In this document: one piece after another, positions 26,228 to 34,582 of the stretch
How the letters are laid out: each line of letters begins with the position of its first letter
How positions within the stretch are numbered: the first letter of the stretch is position 1
From: a candidate division WWE3 bacterium RIFCSPLOWO2_01_FULL_39_13
GTDB lineage: Bacteria > Patescibacteriota > WWE3 > 2-01-FULL-39-13
Reading direction: 5' to 3'
NCBI GenBank assembly: GCA_001772665.1
Contig: MEVH01000007.1
Span: 41,107-76,875, forward strand
DNA: 35,769 bases
Notes under the pieces: generated by a model
Databases searched by the model: none
Told to the model about the DNA's origin: nothing
Seen by the model: only the letters and a program-made list of their open reading frames with translations
Program-made: the position numbers and the translations under genes

Positions 26228-27364
26228 ATGATTCCTTCGATTTTGATTTTCATTTTAATACTTTCGCTTCTGGTTTTTGTTCATGAACTTGGGCATTTTA
26301 TAATGGCGCGGAAGTTTGGAATTAATGTCGAGGAATTCGGAATTGGGCTTCCTCCCCGGATATGGGGCAAAAAGATCAAAGGTACAATATATTCTATTAA
26401 CCTTCTTCCTCTTGGGGGATTTGTGAAAATAAAAGGAGAAGACTTTGAAGGCTACAATCCCAAAGACAAATCCAATTTTATTAACAAAAAACCTTGGCAG
26501 AAATCTCTTGTCCTTCTTGCTGGGATTATTATGAATCTTCTTCTGGCAGTAGTTATCTTCTATTTTATTCTTGGATTAAATGGTTTTAAATCGGCACCGA
26601 TACTGCTTTTACAGGATCATAACTTTCCTTTTGGCAAGGCAGAGCCGTCGCCGAATGTCATCACATTTATAGAAAGTGATTCTCCCGCGCAGAAAGCCGG
26701 TGTTCAGTTTGCTGATAAGATTATCAAGATGTCATACAAAGAGGATTTTGTCTATCCGCAGAATGTCGACGAAGTTAGGGCATTCGTTGAGAATAAAGCA
26801 GGGGAGAAAGTGATCCTTGATACAGTAAACATAAATTCAGGAGATAAAAATGACTATACCGTTGTGCCAGTTTACAACGGAGATTTGAAACAGCCGGCGC
26901 TTGGAATAGCCTTGTCTGACGCTGTTATCCTTGATTATAATACTGGAGTTGATCGCGTTTTTGCAGGATTTTTGCACGGATGGAATATTACAGGATATGC
27001 AATTTCGGTATTTGGAGGGATGATTTCTGCGAGCATACAATCCCGTGATGCCGGAATAGTTGCCGAAGGCGTGTCAGGCCCAGTAGGAATTTTCGGAGTG
27101 GTACGATCTGTTATTGAGTCTGGAGGCAAGAGAGTAGTTTCAACTATGTTTGATCTGACAGCGATTTTGTCTTTGTCTCTTGGTATTATGAACCTTCTGC
27201 CTATTCCAGCGCTTGACGGCGGAAGGCTCGTTTTTGTAGTTTCAGAATGGATAACCGGCAAACGCCCATCCCAGAAACTTGAAGCCCGCGCCCACCAAAT
27301 CGGATATTTCCTTCTTCTCGCACTTCTGCTTTTGATAACAGTAAAAGACATCCGTCGCTTATAG
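26228..27364 (+). CDS. rseP: RIP metalloprotease RseP-like (M50, PDZ)
   Basis: 'LLVFVHELGHFIMARKFGINVEEFGIGLPPRIWGKKIKGTIYSINLLPLGGFVKIKGED', PDZ region, 'MNLLPIPALDGGRLVF'. Confidence 0.95.
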   Translation: MIPSILIFILILSLLVFVHELGHFIMARKFGINVEEFGIGLPPRIWGKKIKGTIYSINLLPLGGFVKIKGEDFEGYNPKDKSNFINKKPWQKSLVLLAGIIMNLLLAVVIFYFILGLNGFKSAPILLLQDHNFPFGKAEPSPNVITFIESDSPAQKAGVQFADKIIKMSYKEDFVYPQNVDEVRAFVENKAGEKVILDTVNINSGDKNDYTVVPVYNGDLKQPALGIALSDAVILDYNTGVDRVFAGFLHGWNITGYAISVFGGMISASIQSRDAGIVAEGVSGPVGIFGVVRSVIESGGKRVVSTMFDLTAILSLSLGIMNLLPIPALDGGRLVFVVSEWITGKRPSQKLEARAHQIGYFLLLALLLLITVKDIRRL

Positions 27365-27393
27365 GGGTCACCCCGTTTACCCTCGTCCCTAAA
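27364..27393 (+). repeat. 30-bp repeat, copy 2
   Basis: GGGGTCACCCCGTTTACCCTCGTCCCTAAA, at the rseP stop codon. Confidence 0.85.
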
Positions 27394-27497
27394 AAACGGC
27401 TCATCCAAGCCCCTTTTTGAAAAGTTTAGAATTAGTTTATCAAGATGTCAGTTTTATAACATACAGTTTTACTGCAATTGTTGGTACAATTCATTAA

Positions 27498-28922
27498 ATG
27501 AATTTAACTCCTAAATCCAAAAACGTCAGCAAGTGGTATAACGAAGTTATATTAAAGGCTGAACTTGCAGATTATTCTCCTGTAAAAGGATGTATGGTTA
27601 TAAGGCCGGATGGGTATTCAATATGGGAAAATGTCCAGCGAATTTTTGACGCCGAAATTAAAAAAGCAGGTGTACGAAACGCCTATTTTCCCATTTTTAT
27701 TCCTATGAGTTTCCTTGAAAAAGAAAAAGAGCATGCTAAAGGGTTTTCACCAGAGCTGGCAGTTGTAACAAAAGGAGGAGGAGAAGATCTTGCTGAACCG
27801 CTTGCTGTAAGACCGACTTCAGAGACAATAATGTATCATCAATTTTCGAAATGGATTCAAAGCTACCGTGACCTTCCTATGAAGATAAATCAGTGGAATA
27901 ACGTTGTCAGATGGGAAAAAAGAACATATCTTTTTATGCGGACCACCGAGTTTTTATGGCAGGAGGCTCATACTGCGCATGCAACTCACAAAGAGGCTGT
28001 TGAAGAAGCGGAAAGGGCGTTGAAATCTTATATTGATTTATATAAAAACCATTTTGCTATATACGGAATAGCCGGCATAAAAAGCAAGTCAGAAAAGTTT
28101 GCAGGAGCAGAGAAAACCTATACTTATGAAGTATTGCTTCCTGGTGGCAAGGCGCTTCAGGCTGGTACCACTCACGATCTCGGGCAGAATTTTTCGAAGC
28201 CTTTTGAGGTCAATTTTACGGATAAAAATGGCAAATTGGATTATGTTTGGCAGACTAGCTGGGGATTGTCCACGAGAAGCATAGGAGGGTTAATCTTAAC
28301 GCACGGAGATGATAATGGATTAGTTATTCCTCCTGATCTTGCGTACTTACAGATAGTAATTGTTCCAGTTTTGTCAAAATCTAAGGAAGATACTGAATTA
28401 ATAAGCAAGTCGTGGGAAATAAAAGCGAATTTGGAAAAGATTTACCGAGTGGGATTAGATGAAAGACAAGAACATACATATGGCTGGAAGCTTAATGAAT
28501 TGGAGCTTAAAGGTATCCCTGTAAGGATTGAACTTGGCAAAAAGGAAATCGAGGAGCAATCGGCAACAGTTTATCGAAGGGATCTAGGCACAAAAGAGAA
28601 GGTTAAGTTCAACAATTTGGAAAAGTATATAGAAATCTTACTTAAAGATATACAAGATGGTCTCTTCGAAAAATCCCGCGAGTTTACTAAAGCGAATACG
28701 CACAGGGTAGGTGCCTATGATCAGTTCAAGGAAATTATGAGAACAAGCAGGGGTTTTATTGAGGCTTTCTGGTGTGAGTCAGAAGATTGTGAAATGAAGA
28801 TAAAAGAAGAGACGAAAGCCACGACTAGATGCCTTCCGCTTGATGCCAAGACAGAAAAGGGCAAATGTATTTACTGTGGAAAAGAATCTTCCCGCAGGTG
28901 GGTCTTTGCGCAGGCCTATTAG
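27498..28922 (+). CDS. proS: Proline-tRNA ligase, archaeal/eukaryotic-like (type 3) form
   Basis: 'KWYNEVILKAELADYSPVKGCMVIRPDGYSIWENVQ...AVRPTSETIMYHQFSKWIQSYRDLPMKINQWNNVVRWE...FLWQEAHTAH'; no bacterial-type insertion domain. Confidence 0.95.
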   Translation: MNLTPKSKNVSKWYNEVILKAELADYSPVKGCMVIRPDGYSIWENVQRIFDAEIKKAGVRNAYFPIFIPMSFLEKEKEHAKGFSPELAVVTKGGGEDLAEPLAVRPTSETIMYHQFSKWIQSYRDLPMKINQWNNVVRWEKRTYLFMRTTEFLWQEAHTAHATHKEAVEEAERALKSYIDLYKNHFAIYGIAGIKSKSEKFAGAEKTYTYEVLLPGGKALQAGTTHDLGQNFSKPFEVNFTDKNGKLDYVWQTSWGLSTRSIGGLILTHGDDNGLVIPPDLAYLQIVIVPVLSKSKEDTELISKSWEIKANLEKIYRVGLDERQEHTYGWKLNELELKGIPVRIELGKKEIEEQSATVYRRDLGTKEKVKFNNLEKYIEILLKDIQDGLFEKSREFTKANTHRVGAYDQFKEIMRTSRGFIEAFWCESEDCEMKIKEETKATTRCLPLDAKTEKGKCIYCGKESSRRWVFAQAY

Positions 28923-28979
28923 ATTTCTTTAATTTTTAAATTATTCAGGTCTTTATGCTCTAAGTTCTAAATCCAGTGT

Positions 28980-28985
28980 TATAAT
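28980..28985 (+). promoter_or_regulatory. Extended -10 (TGtTATAAT), 6 nt before the HIT ATG
   Basis: ccagTGtTATAATaccaccATGgattg. Confidence 0.7.
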
Positions 28986-28991
28986 ACCACC

Positions 28992-29330
28992 ATGGATTGT
29001 ATTTTTTGTGATATTGCCGAAAAAAAGGCTCGGGCTAAGATTGCTTACGAAGATGATGAGTTTATTGCGTTCGAAAATATTAATCCGCAGGCTCCTGTGC
29101 ATTTGCTTGTGATGCCAAAAAGTCACTTTTCAAAACGGGACATGATAACGGGTTCCTTCGAGAATTTTTGGGATAAAATGATGCTGGTTGTGCAAAAAAT
29201 CTTGAAAATGAAGGAGCTTGATAAAACAGGATATAGGCTGGTAATAAACGGAGCGGGATATAACATAATCGATCACGAGCATATCCATATCTTAGGCGGA
29301 AAAGGCTGGCGTCCCGCAGATGATCTGTAG
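28992..29330 (+). CDS. HIT family protein
   Basis: 'CIFCDIAEKKARAKIAYEDDEFIAFENINPQAPVHLLVMPKSHF...DHEHIHILGGK'. Confidence 0.94.
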   Translation: MDCIFCDIAEKKARAKIAYEDDEFIAFENINPQAPVHLLVMPKSHFSKRDMITGSFENFWDKMMLVVQKILKMKELDKTGYRLVINGAGYNIIDHEHIHILGGKGWRPADDL

Positions 29331-29479
29331 AAGACAATTTGGGTATGTACCTGAAACAATATGCGTGTTATCGGATGTCAGATAGGGCTGGATTTGCCAA
29401 AAAAGAGTAAAAATTATAATATGAGCGGAGCGAGTATTACAGCATACCGCGTGCGTTAGCTCGCGGTAGTTGATTATAC

Positions 29480-29561
29480 TTTTTGCCATAACCAATCACT
29501 CCATAAGGAGTGCTAGGCAAAAAGGAGGCTACGGGCAGGGCAAAGCTAAACCTGTAGGCTC
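29480..29561 (+). promoter_or_regulatory. Structured 5' leader of rpsU (two adjacent stem-loops)
   Basis: TTTTTGCC(29480-29487)/GGCAAAAA(29516-29523) enclosing ACTCC-ataa-GGAGT; then GAGgCTACGGG(29525-29535)/CCTGTAGgCTC(29551-29561). Confidence 0.5.
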
Positions 29562-29604
29562 ACTTTGAATTTGCAATAGTAATTTATCCGGGAGGTGTTT
29601 TTAA

Positions 29605-29805
29605 ATGGCGGCAAAAGGTGCCGAAATAAACCTTAAAGAATCAAAAATGTCAGTTGAACAAGCTTTAAGGGAATTAAAAAATATGGTTGAAGAAGACATG
29701 CAGATACTGACCGACAACCGATATTACGTTAAACCCACAAAACAACGCAGAGAAAGGGAAAAGCGCAGAAAAGCAAGCATCCGCAAATATAACAAGTATA
29801 ATTAA
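29605..29805 (+). CDS. rpsU: 30S ribosomal protein bS21
   Basis: Small basic C-terminus 'RYYVKPTKQRREREKRRKASIRKYNKYN', SD GGGAGGTG, adjacent to yqeY. Confidence 0.85.
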   Translation: MAAKGAEINLKESKMSVEQALRELKNMVEEDMQILTDNRYYVKPTKQRREREKRRKASIRKYNKYN

Positions 29806-29807
29806 GC

Positions 29808-30275
29808 ATGATTTTAGAAAGGCTGAAAGAAGACCTCACAAAGGCAATGTTCGAAAGGGATTTGAAAAAGGCAAATGCTATAAGGCTTTTGCTGGCTGAG
29901 TTTCAAAATGCCGAAATAGCTTTGTATCCGCAGGGCAAAACGCTTGATGAAACTGCCAAGACAGCCATTCTCAGCCGTGAGCACAAAAAGCGCAAAGAAT
30001 CCGCTGAAATATATGAAAAAGCAGGACGTCTGGAACTTTTAGAGCAGGAAAAATACGAGATTTCGATTATAGGGCAGTATCTTCCGAGTCAGCTTTCGGA
30101 TGAAGAGATAGAGGGTGCGGTGAAGCAGATAATTTCTGAAATGACGTCCAGCAGGAAAACTCCACTTAATTTTGGTGCTGTAATGAGCGCGTCAATGGCC
30201 AAGTTAAAAGGAAAAGCTGAAGGGAAAAAGGTTTCTGAGATTGTAAAAAGACTGACCTCTGGTACATCCTCATAG
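29808..30275 (+). CDS. yqeY: GatB/YqeY domain protein
   Basis: 'ILERLKEDLTKAMFERDLKKANAIRLLLAEFQNAEIAL...YLPSQLSDEEIEGAVKQII'. Confidence 0.93.
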   Translation: MILERLKEDLTKAMFERDLKKANAIRLLLAEFQNAEIALYPQGKTLDETAKTAILSREHKKRKESAEIYEKAGRLELLEQEKYEISIIGQYLPSQLSDEEIEGAVKQIISEMTSSRKTPLNFGAVMSASMAKLKGKAEGKKVSEIVKRLTSGTSS

Positions 30276-30301
30276 ATTATAAATCTAAATGAAACAGATA
30301 T

Positions 30302-30463
30302 GCCGGGAAGTGCTTGCGTAAGCAGTCCTCCAAAGGCGGATAGGCACGGAAGTTTGCCGAATCAACTTCCTCGCTCTCGGCCTGATACCGATGTAATTGA
30401 ATATATCAATTCGAATACTCCATCAGGCCTGCGAGAGTCTGCTTCCTCAAGCACATTCCCAGC
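30302..30463. other. Large multibranched inverted-repeat structure (candidate ncRNA or MITE-like element)
   Basis: Outer stem GGGAAgTGCTTGcgtAAGCAG (30305-30325) with CTGCTTcctCAAGCAcaTTCCC (30439-30460); hairpin GGAAGTT/AACTTCC (30348/30364); GGCCTGAT/ATCAGGCC (30379/30422); apical AATTGA/TCAATT (30395/30406). Confidence 0.65.
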
Positions 30464-30494
30464 TTATCCCAAGTAATTAATTCTGGAATCGAAG

Positions 30495-30788
30495 TTACTT
30501 CTTGTGATGTATTCCTAAAAGGTGAAGTATTCCGTGTTCAGCAAGCTCTGCAATTTCGTGGCGAATGTCCTTATTGCCGTAGTTCTTCATCTGTCTTTTT
30601 GCCTGATCAATATTTACAATTACGTCCCCGATATAATATTCTCCATCAGGAATCTTTTCATTTATACTAAATGACAAAACATCAGTTGGATAATCCTTTT
30701 TCAAATGCTTCTTATTCAATCTCTGAATCTCATCATCCCCGACAAAATGAACATTTATTTTTGAATTCTTTTTAACCTCAAATTGCAT
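30495..30788 (-). CDS. ybeY: rRNA maturation endoribonuclease YbeY (short)
   Basis: 'INVHFVGDDEIQRLNKKHLKKDYPTDVLSFSI...YYIGDVIVNIDQAKRQ...HEIAELAEHGILHLLGIHH'. Confidence 0.9.
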   Translation of the reverse strand: MQFEVKKNSKINVHFVGDDEIQRLNKKHLKKDYPTDVLSFSINEKIPDGEYYIGDVIVNIDQAKRQMKNYGNKDIRHEIAELAEHGILHLLGIHHKK

Positions 30789-30956
30789 AGTGTAATGATA
30801 GCAGTTTCATGAAAAAAGTTACGAAGCATACGCAGACCTGTTGGATAAATCTAGATGCAACACCAGGAATTCGCTCTAGCTATTGTCCTAGAGTTCAAGT
30901 TTGAACTTCCCCACCTGAGTCGCCGACAATTGCTCCAATAGCTCTAGTATTCAATG

Positions 30957-30962
30957 TATAAT
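30957..30962 (+). promoter_or_regulatory. -10 TATAAT, 6 nt before pth ATG 30969
   Basis: caaTGTATAATacccttATGgatatgg. Confidence 0.65.
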
Positions 30963-30968
30963 ACCCTT

Positions 30969-31619
30969 ATGGATATGGAACTGATCGTCGGACTTGGAAA
31001 TCCCGAGCCTGAACATTCGTGGGCGAGGCATAACATGGGGAAGGAAACTGTTAATGAACTGAAGAGGATTTGGTTTTCTGATGCAAAATGGGAGTTAGAT
31101 AAGAAGCTTGGGGCGGAGATATGTAAAAGTTCTGTGGAAAGCCTCCAAACAGTGTTTGGAGAAGCAGCCCGTGGGGCATCTCGACTTCCGTCAGACTCGG
31201 GAATTGACCTCCCAGCAGTGTCTGGTGTTGTTCTTGCCAAGCCTCTTTGTTTTATGAATGAGATTGGTGGTGTAGTAAAGAAGCTTGTTGAATATTACGA
31301 CGTCGGGTTGAAAAATGTAGTTATTGTCTATGATGAGCTGGATCTTTCTGTCGGCGAGTACAAACTGGTATTTGACAGAGGATCCCATATTCATAACGGC
31401 ATCCTGTCTGTTGAAAATCATTTAAAATCCAAATCTTTCTGGCATCTGCGTGTCGGGGTGAGAGATCCAAAAATACCTGACAGCGTGCAAAAAACTGGGA
31501 GAGATCCTTCTAAGTATGTTTTGCATAAATTATCTTCTGGCGACAAAAAAAAGATCTTAAAAATGATTAACGAATCTATCACCGCTGAATTAAATAGCTT
31601 CTTGAGTAAAAAAATATAA
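30969..31619 (+). CDS. pth: Peptidyl-tRNA hydrolase
   Basis: 'MELIVGLGNPEPEHSWARHNMGKETVNEL...LAKPLCFMNEIGGVVKKLVEYYDV...VIVYDELDLSVGEYKLVFDRGSHIHNGILSVENHL'. Confidence 0.93.
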   Translation: MDMELIVGLGNPEPEHSWARHNMGKETVNELKRIWFSDAKWELDKKLGAEICKSSVESLQTVFGEAARGASRLPSDSGIDLPAVSGVVLAKPLCFMNEIGGVVKKLVEYYDVGLKNVVIVYDELDLSVGEYKLVFDRGSHIHNGILSVENHLKSKSFWHLRVGVRDPKIPDSVQKTGRDPSKYVLHKLSSGDKKKILKMINESITAELNSFLSKKI

Positions 31620-31725
31620 CTTACGCAAATCAATTTAAGGTGGTAAAAATTACATAACCATTGAGACAGGCGATAGTTGATTCCTAAACGGATAGTTTTT
31701 GAGTTATCGGATTAATTTCTGACAA

Positions 31726-33405
31726 ATGTTTTATACCAAATATCGTCCGCAGAAATTTTCAGAATTGATAGGATTAAATCATGTAGTATCTTCTATTACT
31801 GGTGCAATTGCGGGAGGGAACCCCCCTCATGCTTACTTTTTTTCAGGCTCACGCGGAATAGGAAAAACCACAACGGCCCGGCTTATAGCTAAAGCTCTAA
31901 ACTGTGAGAGTCCAGAAATAAATTCGTCTGATTTAATAGTAAAATTTGAGCCCTGCGGAAAATGTTCAAATTGTTTGGCAATTCAAAATGGCAGTCATAT
32001 AGATTTAATAGAAATAGACGCAGCATCTAACAGAGGCATCGACAACATCCGCGAGCTTAAAGATAATGTCATTTTATCGCCGTCGCTTGGAAAGAGTAAA
32101 ATCTACATAATAGACGAGGTGCACATGCTTACAACAGAAGCCTCTAATGCGCTTCTTAAAACTCTTGAAGAGCCTCCGGCGCATGCGTATTTCATCTTGT
32201 GCACCACGAATCCTGAAAAAGTCCTTTTGACAATAAAATCCCGCTGCCAGCAGTTTCATTTAACACGGCCGACAACCGAGAATATTGTGGCGAAGCTTGT
32301 GAAAATTGTTAAGGATTCAAAAAAAGATATGGCCGATGAGAGCCTTAAAAAGATTGCGATAGCAGCTAAAGGAGCATACCGCGAGGCGGAAACGCTTTTA
32401 GAGCAGATAGTAAGCGGAGACGCTTCTGAAGATAAAATTCTGGCATCTCATAATCTTAACTATTTCTCGTTTGCCAAGGCTGTGTTTGCTGGCTCGCGTG
32501 CTGAATCAATTGAGCTTATACATGAAATTTATTCGGGCGGAGAAAACATAGAGTACTTTACAGAAAAGTTTGTTGAGTATCTGAGGTCTTTGTTATTTTC
32601 TAACTTGAAGGTTACCGGGGTAGATGATGTAATGGATTTAACTTCAGAGGAAGTTGAGTTTGCTGGCGGAATATCCATTACAAAACTTAAAGAAGGAATA
32701 GAAAAATTCAGCATGGCGTTGAATGAATTTAGATTCGCAGCTGTTCCAACGCTTCCGCTTGAGCTTGCAGCTGTTGAATTGGCAGGGGATAGAAAAGAGG
32801 ATACTGTGCGAAAGAATCCTTCCAGGCCTTTTGGCCCTGATAAAAAGATAGACTCCCAAAAAGAAGGCAAAAATGATAAATCACAAAAGGAGAAAATCGG
32901 CTCTTCAAAAGCAAGTGAAGAAGATAAAACCTCAAGTAAGTCTGATTCAAAAGAGTCCTCTTCGAAAGATGAAAAAATAGAAGTGGAGGATTCAAAAGAG
33001 CCCGAAGATAAATATGCGGATCTCTCCAACAATGCAGGTCTCTTTGTAGAATTCCCATACAAAGAGCTCATAGAAAAGGTGAAGCCGAGCAACCATTCTA
33101 TCAATTTAATGATGCATTCGTGTGATTTTGTCGGATTTGATGGCAAGAATCTGCATTTAACGGCCTATTATTCTTTTCACCGCGAGAGGCTTATGAGTGT
33201 GAAAGTTCGGGGGATAATAGAAAATGCTGCGCAAGAACTGACAGGAAGTGTCGTGGTTTTAAAATGCGGACTGTCTGCAAAAAAGCCCGATGCAAAAAAG
33301 CTGACTGATATGAATGTGATGCCTATTGTGAAAAAAGAGAAAGAAGAAGATGTAGACGAAATCTTCGAAAAAGTCTTCGGCGGGCATGTAGAGAGAAAGG
33401 AATAA
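31726..33405 (+). CDS. dnaX: DNA polymerase III subunit gamma/tau
   Basis: 'MFYTKYRPQKFSELIGLNHVVSSI...HAYFFSGSRGIGKTTTARLIAKALNC...IDEVHMLTTEASNALLKTLEEPPAHAYFILCTTNPEKV'. Confidence 0.96.
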   Translation: MFYTKYRPQKFSELIGLNHVVSSITGAIAGGNPPHAYFFSGSRGIGKTTTARLIAKALNCESPEINSSDLIVKFEPCGKCSNCLAIQNGSHIDLIEIDAASNRGIDNIRELKDNVILSPSLGKSKIYIIDEVHMLTTEASNALLKTLEEPPAHAYFILCTTNPEKVLLTIKSRCQQFHLTRPTTENIVAKLVKIVKDSKKDMADESLKKIAIAAKGAYREAETLLEQIVSGDASEDKILASHNLNYFSFAKAVFAGSRAESIELIHEIYSGGENIEYFTEKFVEYLRSLLFSNLKVTGVDDVMDLTSEEVEFAGGISITKLKEGIEKFSMALNEFRFAAVPTLPLELAAVELAGDRKEDTVRKNPSRPFGPDKKIDSQKEGKNDKSQKEKIGSSKASEEDKTSSKSDSKESSSKDEKIEVEDSKEPEDKYADLSNNAGLFVEFPYKELIEKVKPSNHSINLMMHSCDFVGFDGKNLHLTAYYSFHRERLMSVKVRGIIENAAQELTGSVVVLKCGLSAKKPDAKKLTDMNVMPIVKKEKEEDVDEIFEKVFGGHVERKE

Positions 33406-33442
33406 CCTAAAATAGGAAATCCTCATATTCCGCTCATCCTTC

Positions 33443-33560
33443 TTTTACTATGCCGCTTAAAGCCACCGACTTCTGTCGGTGGATGAATAGGCGTCCGCCT
33501 AAGGCGGGTCGCGAAGCGTAGGCATAGGAAGCCACCAACTCCTGTTGGCGGTATTCACTT
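33443..33560 (-). repeat. MITE/REP-like hairpin element, long form (copy B)
   Basis: Reverse complement AAGTGAATACCGCCAACaggAGTTGGTGGCTTCCTATGCCTACGCTTCGCGACCCGCCTTAGGC...CCACCGACagaaGTCGGTGG...GGCATAGTAAAA shares ends and core with 15596-15668. Confidence 0.8.
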
Positions 33561-33565
33561 TCTTG

Positions 33566-33571
33566 TATACT
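33566..33571 (+). promoter_or_regulatory. -10 TATACT, 6 nt before recR ATG 33578
   Basis: ttcttgTATACTatccctATGaaactc, beside repeat element B. Confidence 0.6.
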
Positions 33572-33577
33572 ATCCCT

Positions 33578-34195
33578 ATGAAACTCCCGAAATCTATTCA
33601 AGATGTTGTTGACGGGTTTGAATCGCTTCCCGGAATTGGGCCAAAAACAGCGCAACGGCTTGCATTTTATCTTCTTCGTATGCCTAAAGATGATGTAGAG
33701 CATTTCGGGCATGCGGTAAATGAAATAAAATCCAAAACCCAGATTTGCGAAAAATGTTTTAATGTTTCAGAAGAAAAAACCTGCGATGTTTGCGGGGATG
33801 ATTTGCGTGATCGGTCTGTTTTGTGTGTTGTTGAATCTCCTTTGGATGTTCTGGCTATGGAAAAAAGCGGATATAAAGGTTTATATCATGTTTTGCATGG
33901 GGTTTTAAATCCAATAGCCGGAATCGGTCCTGACGAGATTTTTCTTGACCAGCTTTTTACAAGGCTGGGATCTTCTGATTCCATAAAAATAAAGGAAATT
34001 ATTCTTGCAACTAATACTTCTCTTGAAGGAGAATCCACCGCTATGTATATTGCAAAAGGTTTAAAAGAGCGGTTTGATGGCAAAATCAAAGTCTCAAGAA
34101 TCGGCAAAGGACTTCCAATAGGAGCTGATATCGAATATGCCGACGAACAGACCTTAAATGACGCCCTAAGCGGAAGAATTCAGTATAATCCGTAG
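33578..34195 (+). CDS. recR: Recombination protein RecR
   Basis: 'MKLPKSIQDVVDGFESLPGIGPKTAQRLAFYLL...CEKCFNVSEEKTCDVCGDDLRDRSVLCVVESPLDVLAMEKSGYKGLYHVLHGVLNPIAGIGP'. Confidence 0.97.
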   Translation: MKLPKSIQDVVDGFESLPGIGPKTAQRLAFYLLRMPKDDVEHFGHAVNEIKSKTQICEKCFNVSEEKTCDVCGDDLRDRSVLCVVESPLDVLAMEKSGYKGLYHVLHGVLNPIAGIGPDEIFLDQLFTRLGSSDSIKIKEIILATNTSLEGESTAMYIAKGLKERFDGKIKVSRIGKGLPIGADIEYADEQTLNDALSGRIQYNP

Positions 34196-34217
34196 AAGAG
34201 GATGTGAACTGTCTAGT

Positions 34218-34415
34218 ATGAAAAAAGCTAAAGTGATTGTTTTGGTTGCTGGTATTGTAATATTTTTGTCTATTGTGGAGTGGTGGTATTTCGCATATAT
34301 TACGGATAAAATTGTAAACCAAGGGACTACTCCCCCGAGTTTGATTACACTCATCGGGTCTTCAGTTGCAATTTGGGTTGGTGTACTGTCTTATCTGCTT
34401 AAGAAAGATGATTAG
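34218..34415 (+). CDS. Small membrane protein, two predicted TM segments
   Basis: 65 aa with 'VIVLVAGIVIFLSIVEWWYFAYI' and 'LITLIGSSVAIWVGVLSYLL'. Confidence 0.5.
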   Translation: MKKAKVIVLVAGIVIFLSIVEWWYFAYITDKIVNQGTTPPSLITLIGSSVAIWVGVLSYLLKKDD

Positions 34416-34582
34416 TACATAAGAGTGTGTGAGTTTATAGATTTGACAGAACAAAAATTTAAAGAACTTATACAATAATGGGACGAGCACAAAAGCAAAT
34501 TCGGGATGCACCAAGAAACGCCCAGCTGAGGAGAAAAGAGAGTAAAATTTAATCATATGAAATCGGAGTTTTTGGGAATAAA

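Noticed and set aside
32310-32330. Programmed frameshift in dnaX at the A7 run (ttcaaaaaaagat)
   Set aside because: The run is short, early in the gene, and no supporting SD or stem-loop was evident; A-rich runs are common in this genome.
32529-33146. 205-aa minus-strand ORF opposite dnaX
   Set aside because: Antisense of the charged linker of DnaX; Ser/Phe-rich artefact.
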